Source: Hydrogenophaga sp. (lineage in GTDB: Bacteria; Pseudomonadota; Gammaproteobacteria; Burkholderiales; Burkholderiaceae_C). From it: DNA of 15,066 bases. Positions 1-8,864 of the stretch are shown here, piece by piece; position 1 is the stretch's first letter; each line of letters starts with the position of its first letter. The DNA lies in the NCBI GenBank assembly GCA_030684755.1, contig JAUXXN010000427.1, positions 1-15,066 of the forward strand, read 5' to 3'. A program made the position numbers and the translations under genes. The notes beneath the pieces were generated by a model. The model made no database searches. It was not told where the DNA came from and saw only the letters and a program-made list of their open reading frames with translations.

Positions 1-67
1 CTATCGCGCAAGTGACTTCACACCTCAAGCTGGCGCTGCCCATCGAAAGACTTTTGCCGCAGAGCTG
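1..67. other. Short left-edge stretch without an assignable gene
   Basis: Downstream of the solute-binding protein gene I see no complete gene, clear hairpin or T-run in these 67 bases. A further minus-strand gene could begin beyond the edge. Confidence 0.5.
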
Positions 68-1405
68 TCAAGGCCGCTGCATCTGGCAGCGTGTGGGCAC
101 GCTGATGCGTGAAGCATCCATGAACTGCACGGGTGCAAACGTGTAACCCGTTCCCTCGGCGCTGCGCTCGTGCGGGGCACCCACTTTCTGCCAGCGTGAC
201 ACATACAAACCTTTGAGCAGCTGGTGGTCGTCTGCACGCATGTGCACCGGGCCGTTGAAACCTTTGAAAATCATGCCGCTGAGTCGGCCCGCCACGCGCG
301 CGGGGTCGGTCGAACCCACATGGGCCATGGCATGGCTCAGCATTTCTATGCCATCGAAGCTGGCATAAATCGTCAGGTCTTCACCATGGCGTTTGCGAAA
401 GGCGGTTGCCAAGGCGTGGATGGGACCTTCCTGGTTGCTGTGGTTGTAGGCCACCTGGTAAACCGGCATGCGCCCGCCCGTTTCGGCCAGTGCCTCGGGC
501 ACGCCTTTGAGCGCCGGGTAGTAGGCGTAGATAGGCAGGTAAACGCCTTGCGCGTGCAGCGCTTTGACCAGATCGCGCAAGTCAGCCCCCCAGTTGCCTG
601 TGGCCAGCGCCTGGGCGCCCGAGGCCTGGATGTTGCGCACATCGGCGCGGAAGTCGTGGCCCTGAAATGGCGGGTGCAAGACATCACCCACGATCTGGAT
701 GTCGGGGCGCTGCAAGGCCATGGTTTCCCGGAAAAAGAGCGAAAACTGCTGTCCGTGGGCGTAGTTCTGATTGAGCAAAAAGACCCGGCGCAGTTCGGGC
801 TGTTCGGCCATGAAGCCGGTCATGGCCCGGATTTTCATGGTGGTGTCAGCGTCGATTCGAAAGTGCCAGAAGTTGCATTTTTCATTGGTCAACTCCGGGT
901 CCATGGCCGCGTAGTTGATGTAGAGCACAGCGCGTTCGGGGCTGCGCAGGTTGTGCCGAGCGATGGCGCTGGAGAGCGCCGCGGCCACACCCGAGCCGTT
1001 GCCTTGCACGATGTACCGAAATCCCTGGTCGATGGCGGCCTTGAGCGCGTTCAGGCTTTCCTGAGGCGAGCCTTTGTTGTCGAACCCCGCCACCACGAAG
1101 CGCACGCCCGCCGGGTTGTCGGCACCGCTCTTGTGTTCTGCCATGAACTGCCAGCTGCGCAGGCTGTTGCGGCCAATGTCGGCAGCGGGGCCGGAAAGCG
1201 GATCGATAAAGGCAATGCGCACCGTCTGGCCTTGCAGCGGCAGGTGGGTGGCCGCCAGTGCGCCTCCAGAGGCAAGCAACGCCAACGCGCTCGACCACAG
1301 CGCAGCCAGCCGGCTGCGCCACAGTGGCCGCGCAGCGTATGGTTCAAAGTAGGATTTGGCGGTCTGTTTGACTTGCGGGTGCGAAAACGGTTGTGATTTC
1401 GTCAT
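68..1405 (-). CDS. ABC transporter periplasmic substrate-binding protein, branched-chain amino acid (LivK/Peripla_BP_6) type
   Basis: The 445-residue product is a periplasmic solute-binding protein of the type I fold. Residues 1-52 form a Sec-type signal: a long n-region with basic residues around 30-32, a hydrophobic stretch near 33-50 and an ALA-A cleavage site. The mature protein opens with VRIAFIDPLSGPAADIG, the usual start of the LivK-like family, and ends in a PTRCQMQRP tail of a kind I associate with betaproteobacterial members. The family delivers amino acids, amides or aromatic and short-chain acids to an ABC permease. The ligand cannot be read from the sequence. The ATG at 1405 is the only sensible start; its ribosome site is weak. 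It lies 33 bases downstream of an acyl-CoA ligase on the same strand, so co-transcription is likely. No permease or ATPase gene is in view; they could lie beyond the left edge or elsewhere. Confidence 0.9.
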   Translation of the reverse strand: MTKSQPFSHPQVKQTAKSYFEPYAARPLWRSRLAALWSSALALLASGGALAATHLPLQGQTVRIAFIDPLSGPAADIGRNSLRSWQFMAEHKSGADNPAGVRFVVAGFDNKGSPQESLNALKAAIDQGFRYIVQGNGSGVAAALSSAIARHNLRSPERAVLYINYAAMDPELTNEKCNFWHFRIDADTTMKIRAMTGFMAEQPELRRVFLLNQNYAHGQQFSLFFRETMALQRPDIQIVGDVLHPPFQGHDFRADVRNIQASGAQALATGNWGADLRDLVKALHAQGVYLPIYAYYPALKGVPEALAETGGRMPVYQVAYNHSNQEGPIHALATAFRKRHGEDLTIYASFDGIEMLSHAMAHVGSTDPARVAGRLSGMIFKGFNGPVHMRADDHQLLKGLYVSRWQKVGAPHERSAEGTGYTFAPVQFMDASRISVPTRCQMQRP

Positions 1406-1439
1406 GGAACCATTGTCGGTCCAAGCGGGCGAGGCTGGC

Positions 1440-3083
1440 TTACAGCCCCGGCAGGACGTAGTCCTTGAGCTGTTGCCGCAGCGTCATTTTTTGCATTTTC
1501 CCGGTAGCGCCGAGCGGAATGGCTTCCACAAACACGACGTCGTCGGGCACCTGCCATTTGGCGATCTTGCCCTCGTAAAACGCCAACAGCTCGTCGCGAG
1601 AGACCTCGGCGCCCGGCTTCTTCATCACCACCACGATGGGGCGCTCGTCCCACTTGGGGTGTTTCATGCCCACGCAGGCCGCCATGGCCACCGCCGGATG
1701 GGCCATGGCGATGTTTTCCACGTCGATCGAGCTGATCCACTCGCCGCCGGACTTGATCACATCTTTGCTGCGGTCGGTGATTTGCATGAAACCATCGGCG
1801 TCGATGGTGGCCACGTCACCGGTGGGAAACCAGCCCTTGCCCGCAGCGTCGTAGCGCAGCGGGTCGCCGCCTTCGCCTTTGAAGTAACTGGCAATGATCC
1901 ACGGCCCGCGCACCAGCAGGTCGCCATAGGTCTTGCCGTCCCAAGGCAATTCGTCGCCTGCTTCGTCCACGATCTTCATGTCCACGCCATACACCACCCG
2001 GCCCTGCTTGAGCAGCACCCGGGTTTGCTCTTCGGGCGAGAGCGCCAGCTGGGCGTTTTTTAGCGTGCAAGCGGTGCCCAGGGGCGACATTTCCGTCATG
2101 CCCCAGGCGTGTAACACGGTCACGCCGTAGGTGTTGTTGAAGGTGTTGATCATGGCCGGTGGGCAGGCCGAGCCGCCAATCACCGTGCGCTTCATGGTGC
2201 TGAACTTGAGGTCGCCCGCCTGCATGTGGCCCAGCAGCATCTGCCACACCGTGGGCACACCGGCGGCCATGGTCACTTTTTCAGACTCCAGCAGTTCGTA
2301 AATCGATTTGCCGTCCATCGCCGGGCCAGGAAACACCAGCTTGCAGCCCGTGGCCGCTGCCGAATACGGAATGCCCCAGGCGTTGACATGGAACATGGGC
2401 ACCACGGGCAGAACCGCGTCGCGGGCGCTGAGGTTGAGCGAATCGGGCAGCGCGGCGCTGAAGGCGTGCAAGATGGTAGAGCGGTGCGAATACAGCGCGG
2501 CCTTGGGGTTGCCGGTGGTGCCGCTGGTGTAGCACATGCTCGATGCGCTGTTTTCGTCCAAATCGGGCCACAGGTAAGCGTCGTTTTGGTGGGCCATCCA
2601 GGCTTCGTAGCTCAGCAGGCCGGGTATGCCGCTCTCAGCGGGCAGCTTGTCGGCGTCGCACAGCGCAATCCAGTGCTTCACACCCGGGCACTTGGCCACC
2701 ACGGCTTGCACCAGCGGCAAAAACGTCATGTCGAAACAAATGGCGCGGTCGTCGGCGTGGTTGACGATCCAGGCCAGTTGCTCGGGGTGCAGGCGCGGGT
2801 TGAGCGTGTGCAACACCCGACCCGTGCCGCTCACGCCAAAGTACAGCTCCAGGTGGCGGTAGCCGTTCCAGGCCAGCGTGGCCACGCGGTCGCCAAAGGC
2901 CAGGTGCAGGCTGTCCAGCGCGTTGGCGACTTGGCGTGAGCGCCGCGCCACCTGGCCCCAGGTGGTGCGGTGGATGTCGCCCTCCACACGGCGCGACACG
3001 ATTTCGCCCGAGGCATGGTGACGCGCAGCATGGGTGATGAGTGAGGAAATCAGCAGCGGTTGGCTTTGCATTTGGCCCAGCAT
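1440..3083 (-). CDS. Fatty-acid / carboxylate-CoA ligase (AMP-binding, ANL superfamily)
   Basis: This 547-residue enzyme activates a carboxylic acid to its acyl-CoA in two steps through an acyl-adenylate. All core motifs are present: the P-loop-like [10 protein letters not shown] at 185-194, PMFHVNAWG at 229-237, the adenine/acyl motif GMTEMSP at 328-334, GWFPTGDVA at 417-425, the hinge region [18 protein letters not shown] at 435-452, and the adenylation lysine in GATGKMQK (Lys529). The overall pattern is that of medium/long-chain ligases of the AlkK/DmdB group (often labelled long-chain-fatty-acid-CoA ligase or 3-methylthiopropionyl-CoA ligase). The exact acid is not determined. The ATG at 3083 is supported by an AAGGAG ribosome site eight bases upstream. 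It is the first gene of a probable two-gene minus-strand unit with the solute-binding protein. A GAAC-N4-GTTC palindrome 32 bases upstream may be its operator. Confidence 0.93.
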   Translation of the reverse strand: MLGQMQSQPLLISSLITHAARHHASGEIVSRRVEGDIHRTTWGQVARRSRQVANALDSLHLAFGDRVATLAWNGYRHLELYFGVSGTGRVLHTLNPRLHPEQLAWIVNHADDRAICFDMTFLPLVQAVVAKCPGVKHWIALCDADKLPAESGIPGLLSYEAWMAHQNDAYLWPDLDENSASSMCYTSGTTGNPKAALYSHRSTILHAFSAALPDSLNLSARDAVLPVVPMFHVNAWGIPYSAAATGCKLVFPGPAMDGKSIYELLESEKVTMAAGVPTVWQMLLGHMQAGDLKFSTMKRTVIGGSACPPAMINTFNNTYGVTVLHAWGMTEMSPLGTACTLKNAQLALSPEEQTRVLLKQGRVVYGVDMKIVDEAGDELPWDGKTYGDLLVRGPWIIASYFKGEGGDPLRYDAAGKGWFPTGDVATIDADGFMQITDRSKDVIKSGGEWISSIDVENIAMAHPAVAMAACVGMKHPKWDERPIVVVMKKPGAEVSRDELLAFYEGKIAKWQVPDDVVFVEAIPLGATGKMQKMTLRQQLKDYVLPGL

Positions 3084-3091
3084 GGGGATAT

Positions 3092-3097
3092 CTCCTT
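3092..3097 (-). promoter_or_regulatory. Ribosome binding site of the acyl-CoA ligase
   Basis: On the minus strand the bases read AAGGAG about eight bases before the ATG at 3083. This is a near-ideal Shine-Dalgarno match and fixes the start codon. Confidence 0.8.
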
Positions 3098-3115
3098 GGA
3101 TGGCAAACTAAAAAA

Positions 3116-3127
3116 GAACAATCGTTC
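3116..3127. promoter_or_regulatory. Candidate TetR-type operator upstream of the acyl-CoA ligase
   Basis: The bases GAACAATCGTTC form an inverted repeat with perfect GAAC/GTTC arms; five of six base pairs are symmetric. It lies 32 bases before the ligase start and inside the 130-base divergent region shared with selO. Palindromes of this size and position are typical of TetR-family repressors of fatty-acid or branched-chain acid catabolism. No regulator gene is present here, so the assignment is inference. Confidence 0.4.
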
Positions 3128-3213
3128 GCATCATGCCGCACCCGGCCAATGGGCGGCACCCGGGTTGCCCCCGATAGCCCGCCCGCCTGTGGGCCCAAGT
3201 CGTCTCGGGGACA

Positions 3214-4734
3214 ATGAAAAGCATGAACGATTCCCTTCCCGACCCCTCCAGCCGCTGGTCTCACCGGTTCGCCGAACTCGGCCCCGACTTTCACACCGAG
3301 CTGCGCCCAACCCCTTTGCCCGCGCCCTACTGGGTGGGCGCCAGCCCAAGCCTGGCGCGAGAACTGGACCTGGACCCCGCCTGGCTGCAGAGCGACGAAG
3401 CCCTGCACACCTTCACTGGCAACCAGCTGCTGCCCGGCATGCGACCGCTGGCCAGCGTGTACAGCGGCCATCAGTTTGGTCACTGGGCCGGCCAACTGGG
3501 CGACGGGCGTGCCATCTTGCTGGGCGAGCTGACCACGCCGCAAGGCCCGCGGGAGGTGCAGCTCAAGGGCGCCGGGCTCACCCCCTACTCCCGCATGGGC
3601 GATGGGCGTGCCGTGCTGCGCAGTTCCATTCGCGAGTTTTTGTGCAGCGAGGCCATGCACGCGCTGGGCATTCCCACCAGCCGGGCGCTGTGCGTCACCG
3701 GGTCGGACGCGCCGGTGCGCCGTGAAGAGATTGAAACCGCCGCCGTGGTCACGCGCACCGCACCCAGCTTCATCCGGTTTGGCCACTTTGAACACTTCTC
3801 GCACAGCGGACAGCACGCGCAACTGCGTCAACTGGCCGATTTTGTGATCGACCATTTCTACCCCGACTGCCGCGAGCGCGGCGGCAACCCTTATGCCCAT
3901 CTGCTCGAAACCGTGAGCGAACGCACCGCCCACATGGTGGCGCAGTGGCAGGCGGTGGGCTTTTGTCACGGCGTGATGAACACCGACAACATGAGCATCC
4001 TGGGACTGACCATCGACTACGGCCCATTCCAGTTCATGGACGCCTTCAACCCCGCCCACATTTGTAACCACACCGACAGCGGCGGGCGCTACGCCTACCA
4101 CCGCCAGCCCAACATCGCCTACTGGAACCTCTTTTGCTTGGGCCAGGCGCTGCTGCCGCTGATGGACGACCAACAACAGGCTTTGGACGCCCTGGAGCCC
4201 TTCAAAACCGTGTTTCCGGCCGCCCTGCAACAGCGCATGGGTGCCAAGCTGGGTCTAGCCGGTGTGCAACCGGGCGACGAAGCACTGACCGAGCAGTTCA
4301 TGCAGCTTTTGGCCAAAGATGCGGTGGACTTCACTATCGCCTGGCGCCGGCTGAGCCACGCCGTGGAGGTTTTTGCGGCACCGGGCGCAGCAGAAGCCGA
4401 CGCCCGCCAAGCCCTGGAACCCGTGCGCGACCTATTTTTGCAGCGCGAAGCTTTTGATGCCTGGGCGCAAAGCTGGCGCGTGCGGCTGCAAAGCCAGCCC
4501 GGCTTTGACGCGCTAACAACCCAAGCCGGCATGTTGCGCACCAACCCGCAGGTCGTGCTGCGCAACCACCTGGGCGAAATCGCCATTCAGCGCGCCCGCG
4601 AGGGCGACTTTTCTCGTCTGCAGCGTTTGCAGGCGGCGCTGGAACAGCCTTTTGACGCCCTGCCAGGCTGCGACGACCTGGCCGACTTTCCGCCAGAATG
4701 GGCCGCACAGATTGAAATCAGCTGCTCGTCTTGA
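3214..4734 (+). CDS. selO: Protein adenylyltransferase SelO (YdiU family pseudokinase)
   Basis: The 506-residue protein belongs to the SelO/YdiU pseudokinase family, shown in E. coli and yeast to transfer AMP from ATP to Ser/Thr/Tyr of target proteins, with roles in redox homeostasis. Landmarks are [17 protein letters not shown] at 84-100, [12 protein letters not shown] at 116-127 with the nucleotide-binding lysine Lys118, [15 protein letters not shown] at 129-143, GVMNTDN at 253-259 and the metal-binding DYG at 268-270, then [16 protein letters not shown]. Length is close to bacterial homologues (about 480-500). The last residues are SCSS: the cysteine third from the end takes the place of selenocysteine in animal SelO. 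The ATG at 3214 follows a modest GGGGA; the in-frame ATG at 3223 is an equally possible start. It is divergent from the ligase and is followed by msrB after 66 bases. Confidence 0.96.
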   Translation: MKSMNDSLPDPSSRWSHRFAELGPDFHTELRPTPLPAPYWVGASPSLARELDLDPAWLQSDEALHTFTGNQLLPGMRPLASVYSGHQFGHWAGQLGDGRAILLGELTTPQGPREVQLKGAGLTPYSRMGDGRAVLRSSIREFLCSEAMHALGIPTSRALCVTGSDAPVRREEIETAAVVTRTAPSFIRFGHFEHFSHSGQHAQLRQLADFVIDHFYPDCRERGGNPYAHLLETVSERTAHMVAQWQAVGFCHGVMNTDNMSILGLTIDYGPFQFMDAFNPAHICNHTDSGGRYAYHRQPNIAYWNLFCLGQALLPLMDDQQQALDALEPFKTVFPAALQQRMGAKLGLAGVQPGDEALTEQFMQLLAKDAVDFTIAWRRLSHAVEVFAAPGAAEADARQALEPVRDLFLQREAFDAWAQSWRVRLQSQPGFDALTTQAGMLRTNPQVVLRNHLGEIAIQRAREGDFSRLQRLQAALEQPFDALPGCDDLADFPPEWAAQIEISCSS

Positions 4735-4787
4735 AGCTGCACCGCCCTTGCGGTAACCTGAACTATCAAAGACCGCTCCGATTCCCC

Positions 4788-4793
4788 AGAGGA
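4788..4793 (+). promoter_or_regulatory. Ribosome binding site of msrB
   Basis: AGAGGA sits seven bases before the ATG at 4801 and supports that start. Confidence 0.7.
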
Positions 4794-4800
4794 AACCGAC

Positions 4801-5208
4801 ATGACTTACCCAATCCAAAAAACCGAAGCCGAATGGCGCGAGCTGCTGGCCAGCAAAGGCGCCGAGCGCCACGCGTTCGACGTGACGCGCCGTGCAGCCA
4901 CCGAGCGCCCCTTCACCGGCAAGTTTGAACAGGTCTGGGCCGACGGCAGCTACCACTGCATCTGCTGCGGCAACCACCTGTTTGACGCCGGTACCAAGTT
5001 CGACGCCGGTTGCGGATGGCCCAGTTTCTCCAAAGCCATTGCGGGCGCGATCACCGAAATCACCGACCGCAGCCTGGGCATGACCCGTGTGGAAACCGTG
5101 TGCAGCCAGTGTGGCGCGCACCTAGGGCACGTGTTTGAAGACGGCCCAGCCCCCACCGGCCTACGCTACTGCATGAACTCGGCTTCGCTGGAACACCAAG
5201 TCTCTTGA
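4801..5208 (+). CDS. msrB: Peptide-methionine (R)-S-oxide reductase MsrB
   Basis: The 135-residue cytoplasmic enzyme reduces the R-epimer of methionine sulfoxide in proteins, using thioredoxin as reductant. The structural zinc is held by two CxxC pairs, Cys53/Cys56 and Cys101/Cys104. The catalytic nucleophile is Cys124 in the hallmark [16 protein letters not shown] (70-76) and [12 protein letters not shown] (105-116) complete the family signature. Length is normal for a stand-alone MsrB without an MsrA fusion or export signal. It follows selO by 66 bases and its stop codon lies 14 bases before the next gene's ATG, so the three plus-strand genes may form one operon. A weak internal promoter (TTGAAG at 4731, TAACCT at 4754, 17-base spacing) is possible but unproven. 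Confidence 0.97.
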   Translation: MTYPIQKTEAEWRELLASKGAERHAFDVTRRAATERPFTGKFEQVWADGSYHCICCGNHLFDAGTKFDAGCGWPSFSKAIAGAITEITDRSLGMTRVETVCSQCGAHLGHVFEDGPAPTGLRYCMNSASLEHQVS

Positions 5209-5222
5209 ACGCGCACTTCTTC

Positions 5223-6281
5223 ATGAACAACCTGAAAAACACCGCCTTGTCCATGCTGGACCTGGTGGCCGTGCGCGAGGGCCGCAGTGTGGCCGACGCC
5301 CTGGCTGTGGCGCTGCGCACCGCGCAACATGCTGAAACGCTGGGCTTCAAACGCTACTGGCTGGCCGAACACCACAACATGAGCGGCATTGCCAGCTCGG
5401 CCACCGCCGTGCTGGTGGGTCACATCGCGGGCGGCACAAAAACCATCCGCGTGGGCTCGGGTGGCGTCATGCTGCCCAACCACGCGCCGCTGGTGGTGGC
5501 CGAAGCCTTTGGCACCCTGGCCGAGTTGTACCCAGGCCGCATCGACCTGGGCTTGGGCCGCGCCCCCGGCACCGACCCGCTGACCATGCGCGCCCTGCGC
5601 CGCAACCGGGTGGAAACCGAGAGCGACTTCCCGCGCGATGTGGCCGAACTCCAGCAACTGCTGGGGCCACCGCAACCCGGTCAACGCCTCATAGCCATGC
5701 CCGGTGCGGGCACCAACGTGCCCATCTGGCTGCTAGGCTCCAGCCTGTTTTCAGCGCAACTGGCGGCCCAGCGCGGCCTGCCCTACGCTTTTGCCTCCCA
5801 CTTTGCGCCGCGCCTGCTGCTGCAAGCGCTCGATGTCTACCGCAGCCAGTTCAGGCCGTCCGCAGCTCTGGACAAGCCCTACGTGGTGGTCGGCGTGCCG
5901 CTCATTGCCGCGCCCACCGACGACGAAGCCGAGTACCTGGCCAGCAGCACCTACCAGCGCGTACTGGGCATCCTCACCGGGCGGCGCGGCCAGCTGCCGC
6001 CGCCGGTGCAGGGCTTCATGGATCACCTGCACCCGCAAGAGCGCGCCAGCATTGCCGACTTTCTGGCTGCAGCCGTGATTGGCGGGCCTGAAACGTTGCG
6101 CGAAGGCTTTGCAGCGCTGGCGCAAGCCACCGATGCCGACGAGTTCATGCTGGTCAGCGATGTGTATGAGCCCGAGCTGCGGCTACGTTCGCTGAGCATT
6201 GCGGCTGAGGTGATGGCCGGTGGTCCGCCAGCACTCCAGCGACTCGGCGCAGTGCTGGGCAAGACAGCAGAAACAGCTTGA
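5223..6281 (+). CDS. Luciferase-like (LLM class) flavin-dependent monooxygenase, YhbW/MsnO8 type
   Basis: A 352-residue TIM-barrel protein of the bacterial luciferase family, which uses reduced FMN and oxygen (or F420 in other branches) to oxidise a small substrate. The segments [18 protein letters not shown] (44-61), [22 protein letters not shown] and [16 protein letters not shown] are highly characteristic of the E. coli YhbW-like group. Physiological substrates of this group are not established. I start at ATG 5223 because the N-terminus then aligns with recalled YhbW; a TTG at 5205 overlapping the msrB stop would add six residues, and neither has a clear ribosome site. The gene ends 7 bases before the convergent lipoprotein gene. 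Confidence 0.9.
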   Translation: MNNLKNTALSMLDLVAVREGRSVADALAVALRTAQHAETLGFKRYWLAEHHNMSGIASSATAVLVGHIAGGTKTIRVGSGGVMLPNHAPLVVAEAFGTLAELYPGRIDLGLGRAPGTDPLTMRALRRNRVETESDFPRDVAELQQLLGPPQPGQRLIAMPGAGTNVPIWLLGSSLFSAQLAAQRGLPYAFASHFAPRLLLQALDVYRSQFRPSAALDKPYVVVGVPLIAAPTDDEAEYLASSTYQRVLGILTGRRGQLPPPVQGFMDHLHPQERASIADFLAAAVIGGPETLREGFAALAQATDADEFMLVSDVYEPELRLRSLSIAAEVMAGGPPALQRLGAVLGKTAETA

Positions 6282-6288
6282 TGTCGTC

Positions 6289-8763
6289 TCAAGGCAATAC
6301 CAGCCGGTATACGCTGCCCTGTTGCCCAGAAGCCATATAAACCGCCGTTCCGTCGCTCACGAGACCTCCCAGGGGCACATCCAACAGCAAGCGTGCACCT
6401 GTGGCGTCACGCCAAGCGTAGAGCTTTCCACCTTGTGACCACACCACCGACGATCCAGCAACCGCCAACAGGCTCGCCGTGCGGTCGGTGGACAGCGTGA
6501 CCGCTTCGGTGCCGGTGTGGACCATCAAGCGTTGGCCCGTCACAGCGCCAGAAACCCCTTCGTGCCAGGCCAGCAGACCGTCATTCAGCACAAACCGCGT
6601 CATGTCGGTGCTGAGCGTGGTGGCGGCTGTGGTGGTGGTCGCGCCAGCGGGTGCCACCTGCAGGTGGTATGGCGCGTCCACACTGCCCGGCGCACGCTTT
6701 TGCCACGCCACCCGCTGGCCATCGGTCTGCACATACACCTGCTGGGCATCCGATGCCGTCAGGGCCTGGGTGCTTGGGCTGGACGAATCCCAGCGAAATA
6801 CGTCGGCCCTTGGCCCCACCGGGCTGCTGCTGTCGGAGAGCGTTCCCCAGAAAAATGCCGTCAGCTCATCGGGACCACCCACTTGGGGCGACACAGCCAG
6901 GTCGTACTGCCAGTTGCCCAGTGTGCCGGTGACGCTGGCGGGCTGGGCAATCTGGTACTGGGCCACGGCCCCTGCGGGTGGGCTCAGGTGCTGCAAGGCG
7001 TAGCGGCTGGTGCTGGACTGGGCGATCCACATCACCCACGGGAAGCGCAGCACTGGGTGCTGGTCGTACGAGCGGCTGCCGCCCACCAGCGCAGACAGGT
7101 TGCGCCGCTGCCCGTCCGGCCCCCAGGCGTACACACACACAAACAGCGGTGAAGCACAGTCATCGCCTTGCCCATAAGCCACCACATGGCCTTGGTCCAG
7201 TTGCCAGTCGTTGGCGTACCGAAGGCCTGAAGATCCGCTCATCTCGACGTTGTCACCGTTGGCCTTGCGCCGGTTGACCGTTCCATCGCCCGCCTGCCAC
7301 AGCACATCGCCGCCCTGCGCTGCAATCAACCGGGCAGAGGCACCCATGTCAAAAAGCGGCGCCTGCACCATCAGCGGGTCGGAAACCACCACCACGGTGC
7401 GTTGCTGGGTGCTGGACAACCCCTGGGCATCGGTGGCACGCACAGTCAGCAGGTACGACCCGGCGGACACGCCTGCCAGTGAATAAGTGGTGCTCCAGCT
7501 TGGGGCTGTGCTGGTGGCAACTGGCACGCTGCCCAGGGTGATGCGGGTGCTCACGCTGTGCTCGGCGGTGGAGCTTCCCTCCACCAACAACTGGCCGTGC
7601 ACCCACTGACCATCCCGGGGTTGGGTGATGGCCAGCACGGGCGGGTTGGCAAAGTTCACGCTGCGGCTCACCGTGACCGCATCACCCCGGGTGTCGGTGA
7701 CGGTGCTGGTCAGGGTGTAGGCGCCCGCAGGCAGGGTGCGCGTGTCCAAGCTGTACACAAAAGCGTTCAGCGTTGTGCAGTCGCGCCCGCTGCAGCCGTT
7801 GGGCGATGTGAGCGTGCCCAGGTCGGTGCCGTTCAGCCAGGTGCGTACCGACGCGATACCGTGGGTGGAGCTGGCACCCACTTGAACCGTCACAACACCT
7901 TGCGTGCCCGAAACAGATATCGAGGCAGCCACCGTTGTCGCCCTCACCTGCACTGTGCGGCGCCATTCGACAAAACTGTCGGGTTGAACTTCCACACGGG
8001 CCGTGATGAGGTACGACCCATCCACCAGTCCCTGTGTGTTCCAGGAGGTGGCAAAACCCGTGGCCACGGAGCCTGCTGTAGGCAAGGTCTGGAGGTTGAC
8101 ATACCAAGTCACTGAGCGCGGCGCCCACCCCGAAGGCATGGTCAACGACAACGGCACGGTCCCACTCACGGGTTCGCTCAGAGCATCGTCAGGGCCTAAC
8201 CGAATGCCCACCGAGGCAAGCCAAGCAGCGTCCAGCGGCGGGTTGTCGTTGGAAGGTGCGGTGGTGCTGGTCTGCACCACCACGCTCTCAGCCCCTGAGC
8301 CGGTGCGCAACACCACCGTGCGGCTGGCCAGCACGGCCAGCACCCGGTACGTGCCTTGTGCAGTTGCCGCCGTGGTGGTTCCAAGGGCCTGACCGCTACC
8401 GCCTTGCGCGGGAATCGTTTGCAGGCTGCTCCATTGGGTAGAGGTTTGTAGCCGTTCCACCCGGTAAGCACTGGCGCCCTGGACGGTATCGTTCCAAGTC
8501 AAGTTGACCTGCGTGGTTTCGGTGAGCACGGTCGCACGCAATTCGGCTGACGCTGCTTGTGCCAACTCATTGGCGGTGGGCGTGCCGGGTGCGGGTGTGC
8601 CTGCATCCGGTGTGCTTGCGCCACCGCCGCAGCCCGCCAGTTGGAGGACCATAAAGAGGCAAAGGATCAGCCATGCAACGTGGCGGGTTGGTTGCCAGAG
8701 CGGATTTACGGGGGGCCGCAGATGCCAATGTGAGGAAAATTTGGAGTTCACATGTGCGTGCAT
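6289..8763 (-). CDS. Large surface/periplasmic lipoprotein with Ig-like domains and a C-terminal beta-propeller-like region
   Basis: This 824-residue protein of unknown function has a hydrophobic signal (about 29-44) ending in a lipobox LAGC, so Cys45 would be lipidated. A Ser/Thr/Pro/Gly-rich linker (46-68) follows. Residues about 72-168 look like a fibronectin-III module (LTWNDTVQGASAYRVERL). Three Ig-like modules follow at roughly 195-275, 280-372 and 375-460, with repeated endings such as GSYLITARVEV and GSYLLTVRATDAQG. The remainder (about 465-824) has spaced W/Y-rich strands (VLWQAGDG, VAYGQGDD, VMWIAQ, VAWQKRA, LAWHEG, VVWSQGG) typical of TolB/PQQ-like propeller blades. Cys324/Cys329 and Cys536/Cys543 could form loop disulfides. 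Domain bounds are by eye. ATG 8763 has a GGGAAG site upstream; the n-region is unusually long. It may be transcribed alone or with the DedA module. An adhesin-like or polymer-binding role is possible but not shown. Confidence 0.8.
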   Translation of the reverse strand: MHAHVNSKFSSHWHLRPPVNPLWQPTRHVAWLILCLFMVLQLAGCGGGASTPDAGTPAPGTPTANELAQAASAELRATVLTETTQVNLTWNDTVQGASAYRVERLQTSTQWSSLQTIPAQGGSGQALGTTTAATAQGTYRVLAVLASRTVVLRTGSGAESVVVQTSTTAPSNDNPPLDAAWLASVGIRLGPDDALSEPVSGTVPLSLTMPSGWAPRSVTWYVNLQTLPTAGSVATGFATSWNTQGLVDGSYLITARVEVQPDSFVEWRRTVQVRATTVAASISVSGTQGVVTVQVGASSTHGIASVRTWLNGTDLGTLTSPNGCSGRDCTTLNAFVYSLDTRTLPAGAYTLTSTVTDTRGDAVTVSRSVNFANPPVLAITQPRDGQWVHGQLLVEGSSTAEHSVSTRITLGSVPVATSTAPSWSTTYSLAGVSAGSYLLTVRATDAQGLSSTQQRTVVVVSDPLMVQAPLFDMGASARLIAAQGGDVLWQAGDGTVNRRKANGDNVEMSGSSGLRYANDWQLDQGHVVAYGQGDDCASPLFVCVYAWGPDGQRRNLSALVGGSRSYDQHPVLRFPWVMWIAQSSTSRYALQHLSPPAGAVAQYQIAQPASVTGTLGNWQYDLAVSPQVGGPDELTAFFWGTLSDSSSPVGPRADVFRWDSSSPSTQALTASDAQQVYVQTDGQRVAWQKRAPGSVDAPYHLQVAPAGATTTTAATTLSTDMTRFVLNDGLLAWHEGVSGAVTGQRLMVHTGTEAVTLSTDRTASLLAVAGSSVVWSQGGKLYAWRDATGARLLLDVPLGGLVSDGTAVYMASGQQGSVYRLVLP

Positions 8764-8809
8764 AGTGCGCTTCCCTGGGTTTGTTCGTGCTGAAAATTCA
8801 TTCTGCGCC

Positions 8810-8838
8810 GAATCAATCTCAACCGGTGAGGTTGATTC
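8810..8838. repeat. Strong stem-loop between dedA-like gene and lipoprotein gene
   Basis: Arms GAATCAATCTCA (8810-8821) and TGAGGTTGATTC (8827-8838) pair over 12 positions with one G-T wobble around a 5-base loop ACCGG. No T-run follows on either strand, so it is not a textbook terminator. It could attenuate or process the minus-strand transcript, or be a dyad operator for the lipoprotein gene, whose start is 47 bases away. Confidence 0.6.
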
Positions 8839-8864
8839 TCTGCAATTTGCGCAAAAACAAGCTC

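Noticed and set aside
224..1396. Long plus-strand open frame opposite the solute-binding protein gene
   Set aside because: Its product has no recognisable domain and is rich in His/Gly/Val as expected from the antisense of a GC-rich gene; the minus-strand product is a clear family member.
2635..4230. 531-codon minus-strand open frame spanning the ligase start and selO
   Set aside because: It is antisense to selO and out of frame with the ligase; both of those have full family motifs, and this frame has none.
4741..4754. ACCGC-CCTT-GCGGT hairpin between selO and msrB
   Set aside because: Only five base pairs and no T-run, so it is not supported as a terminator.
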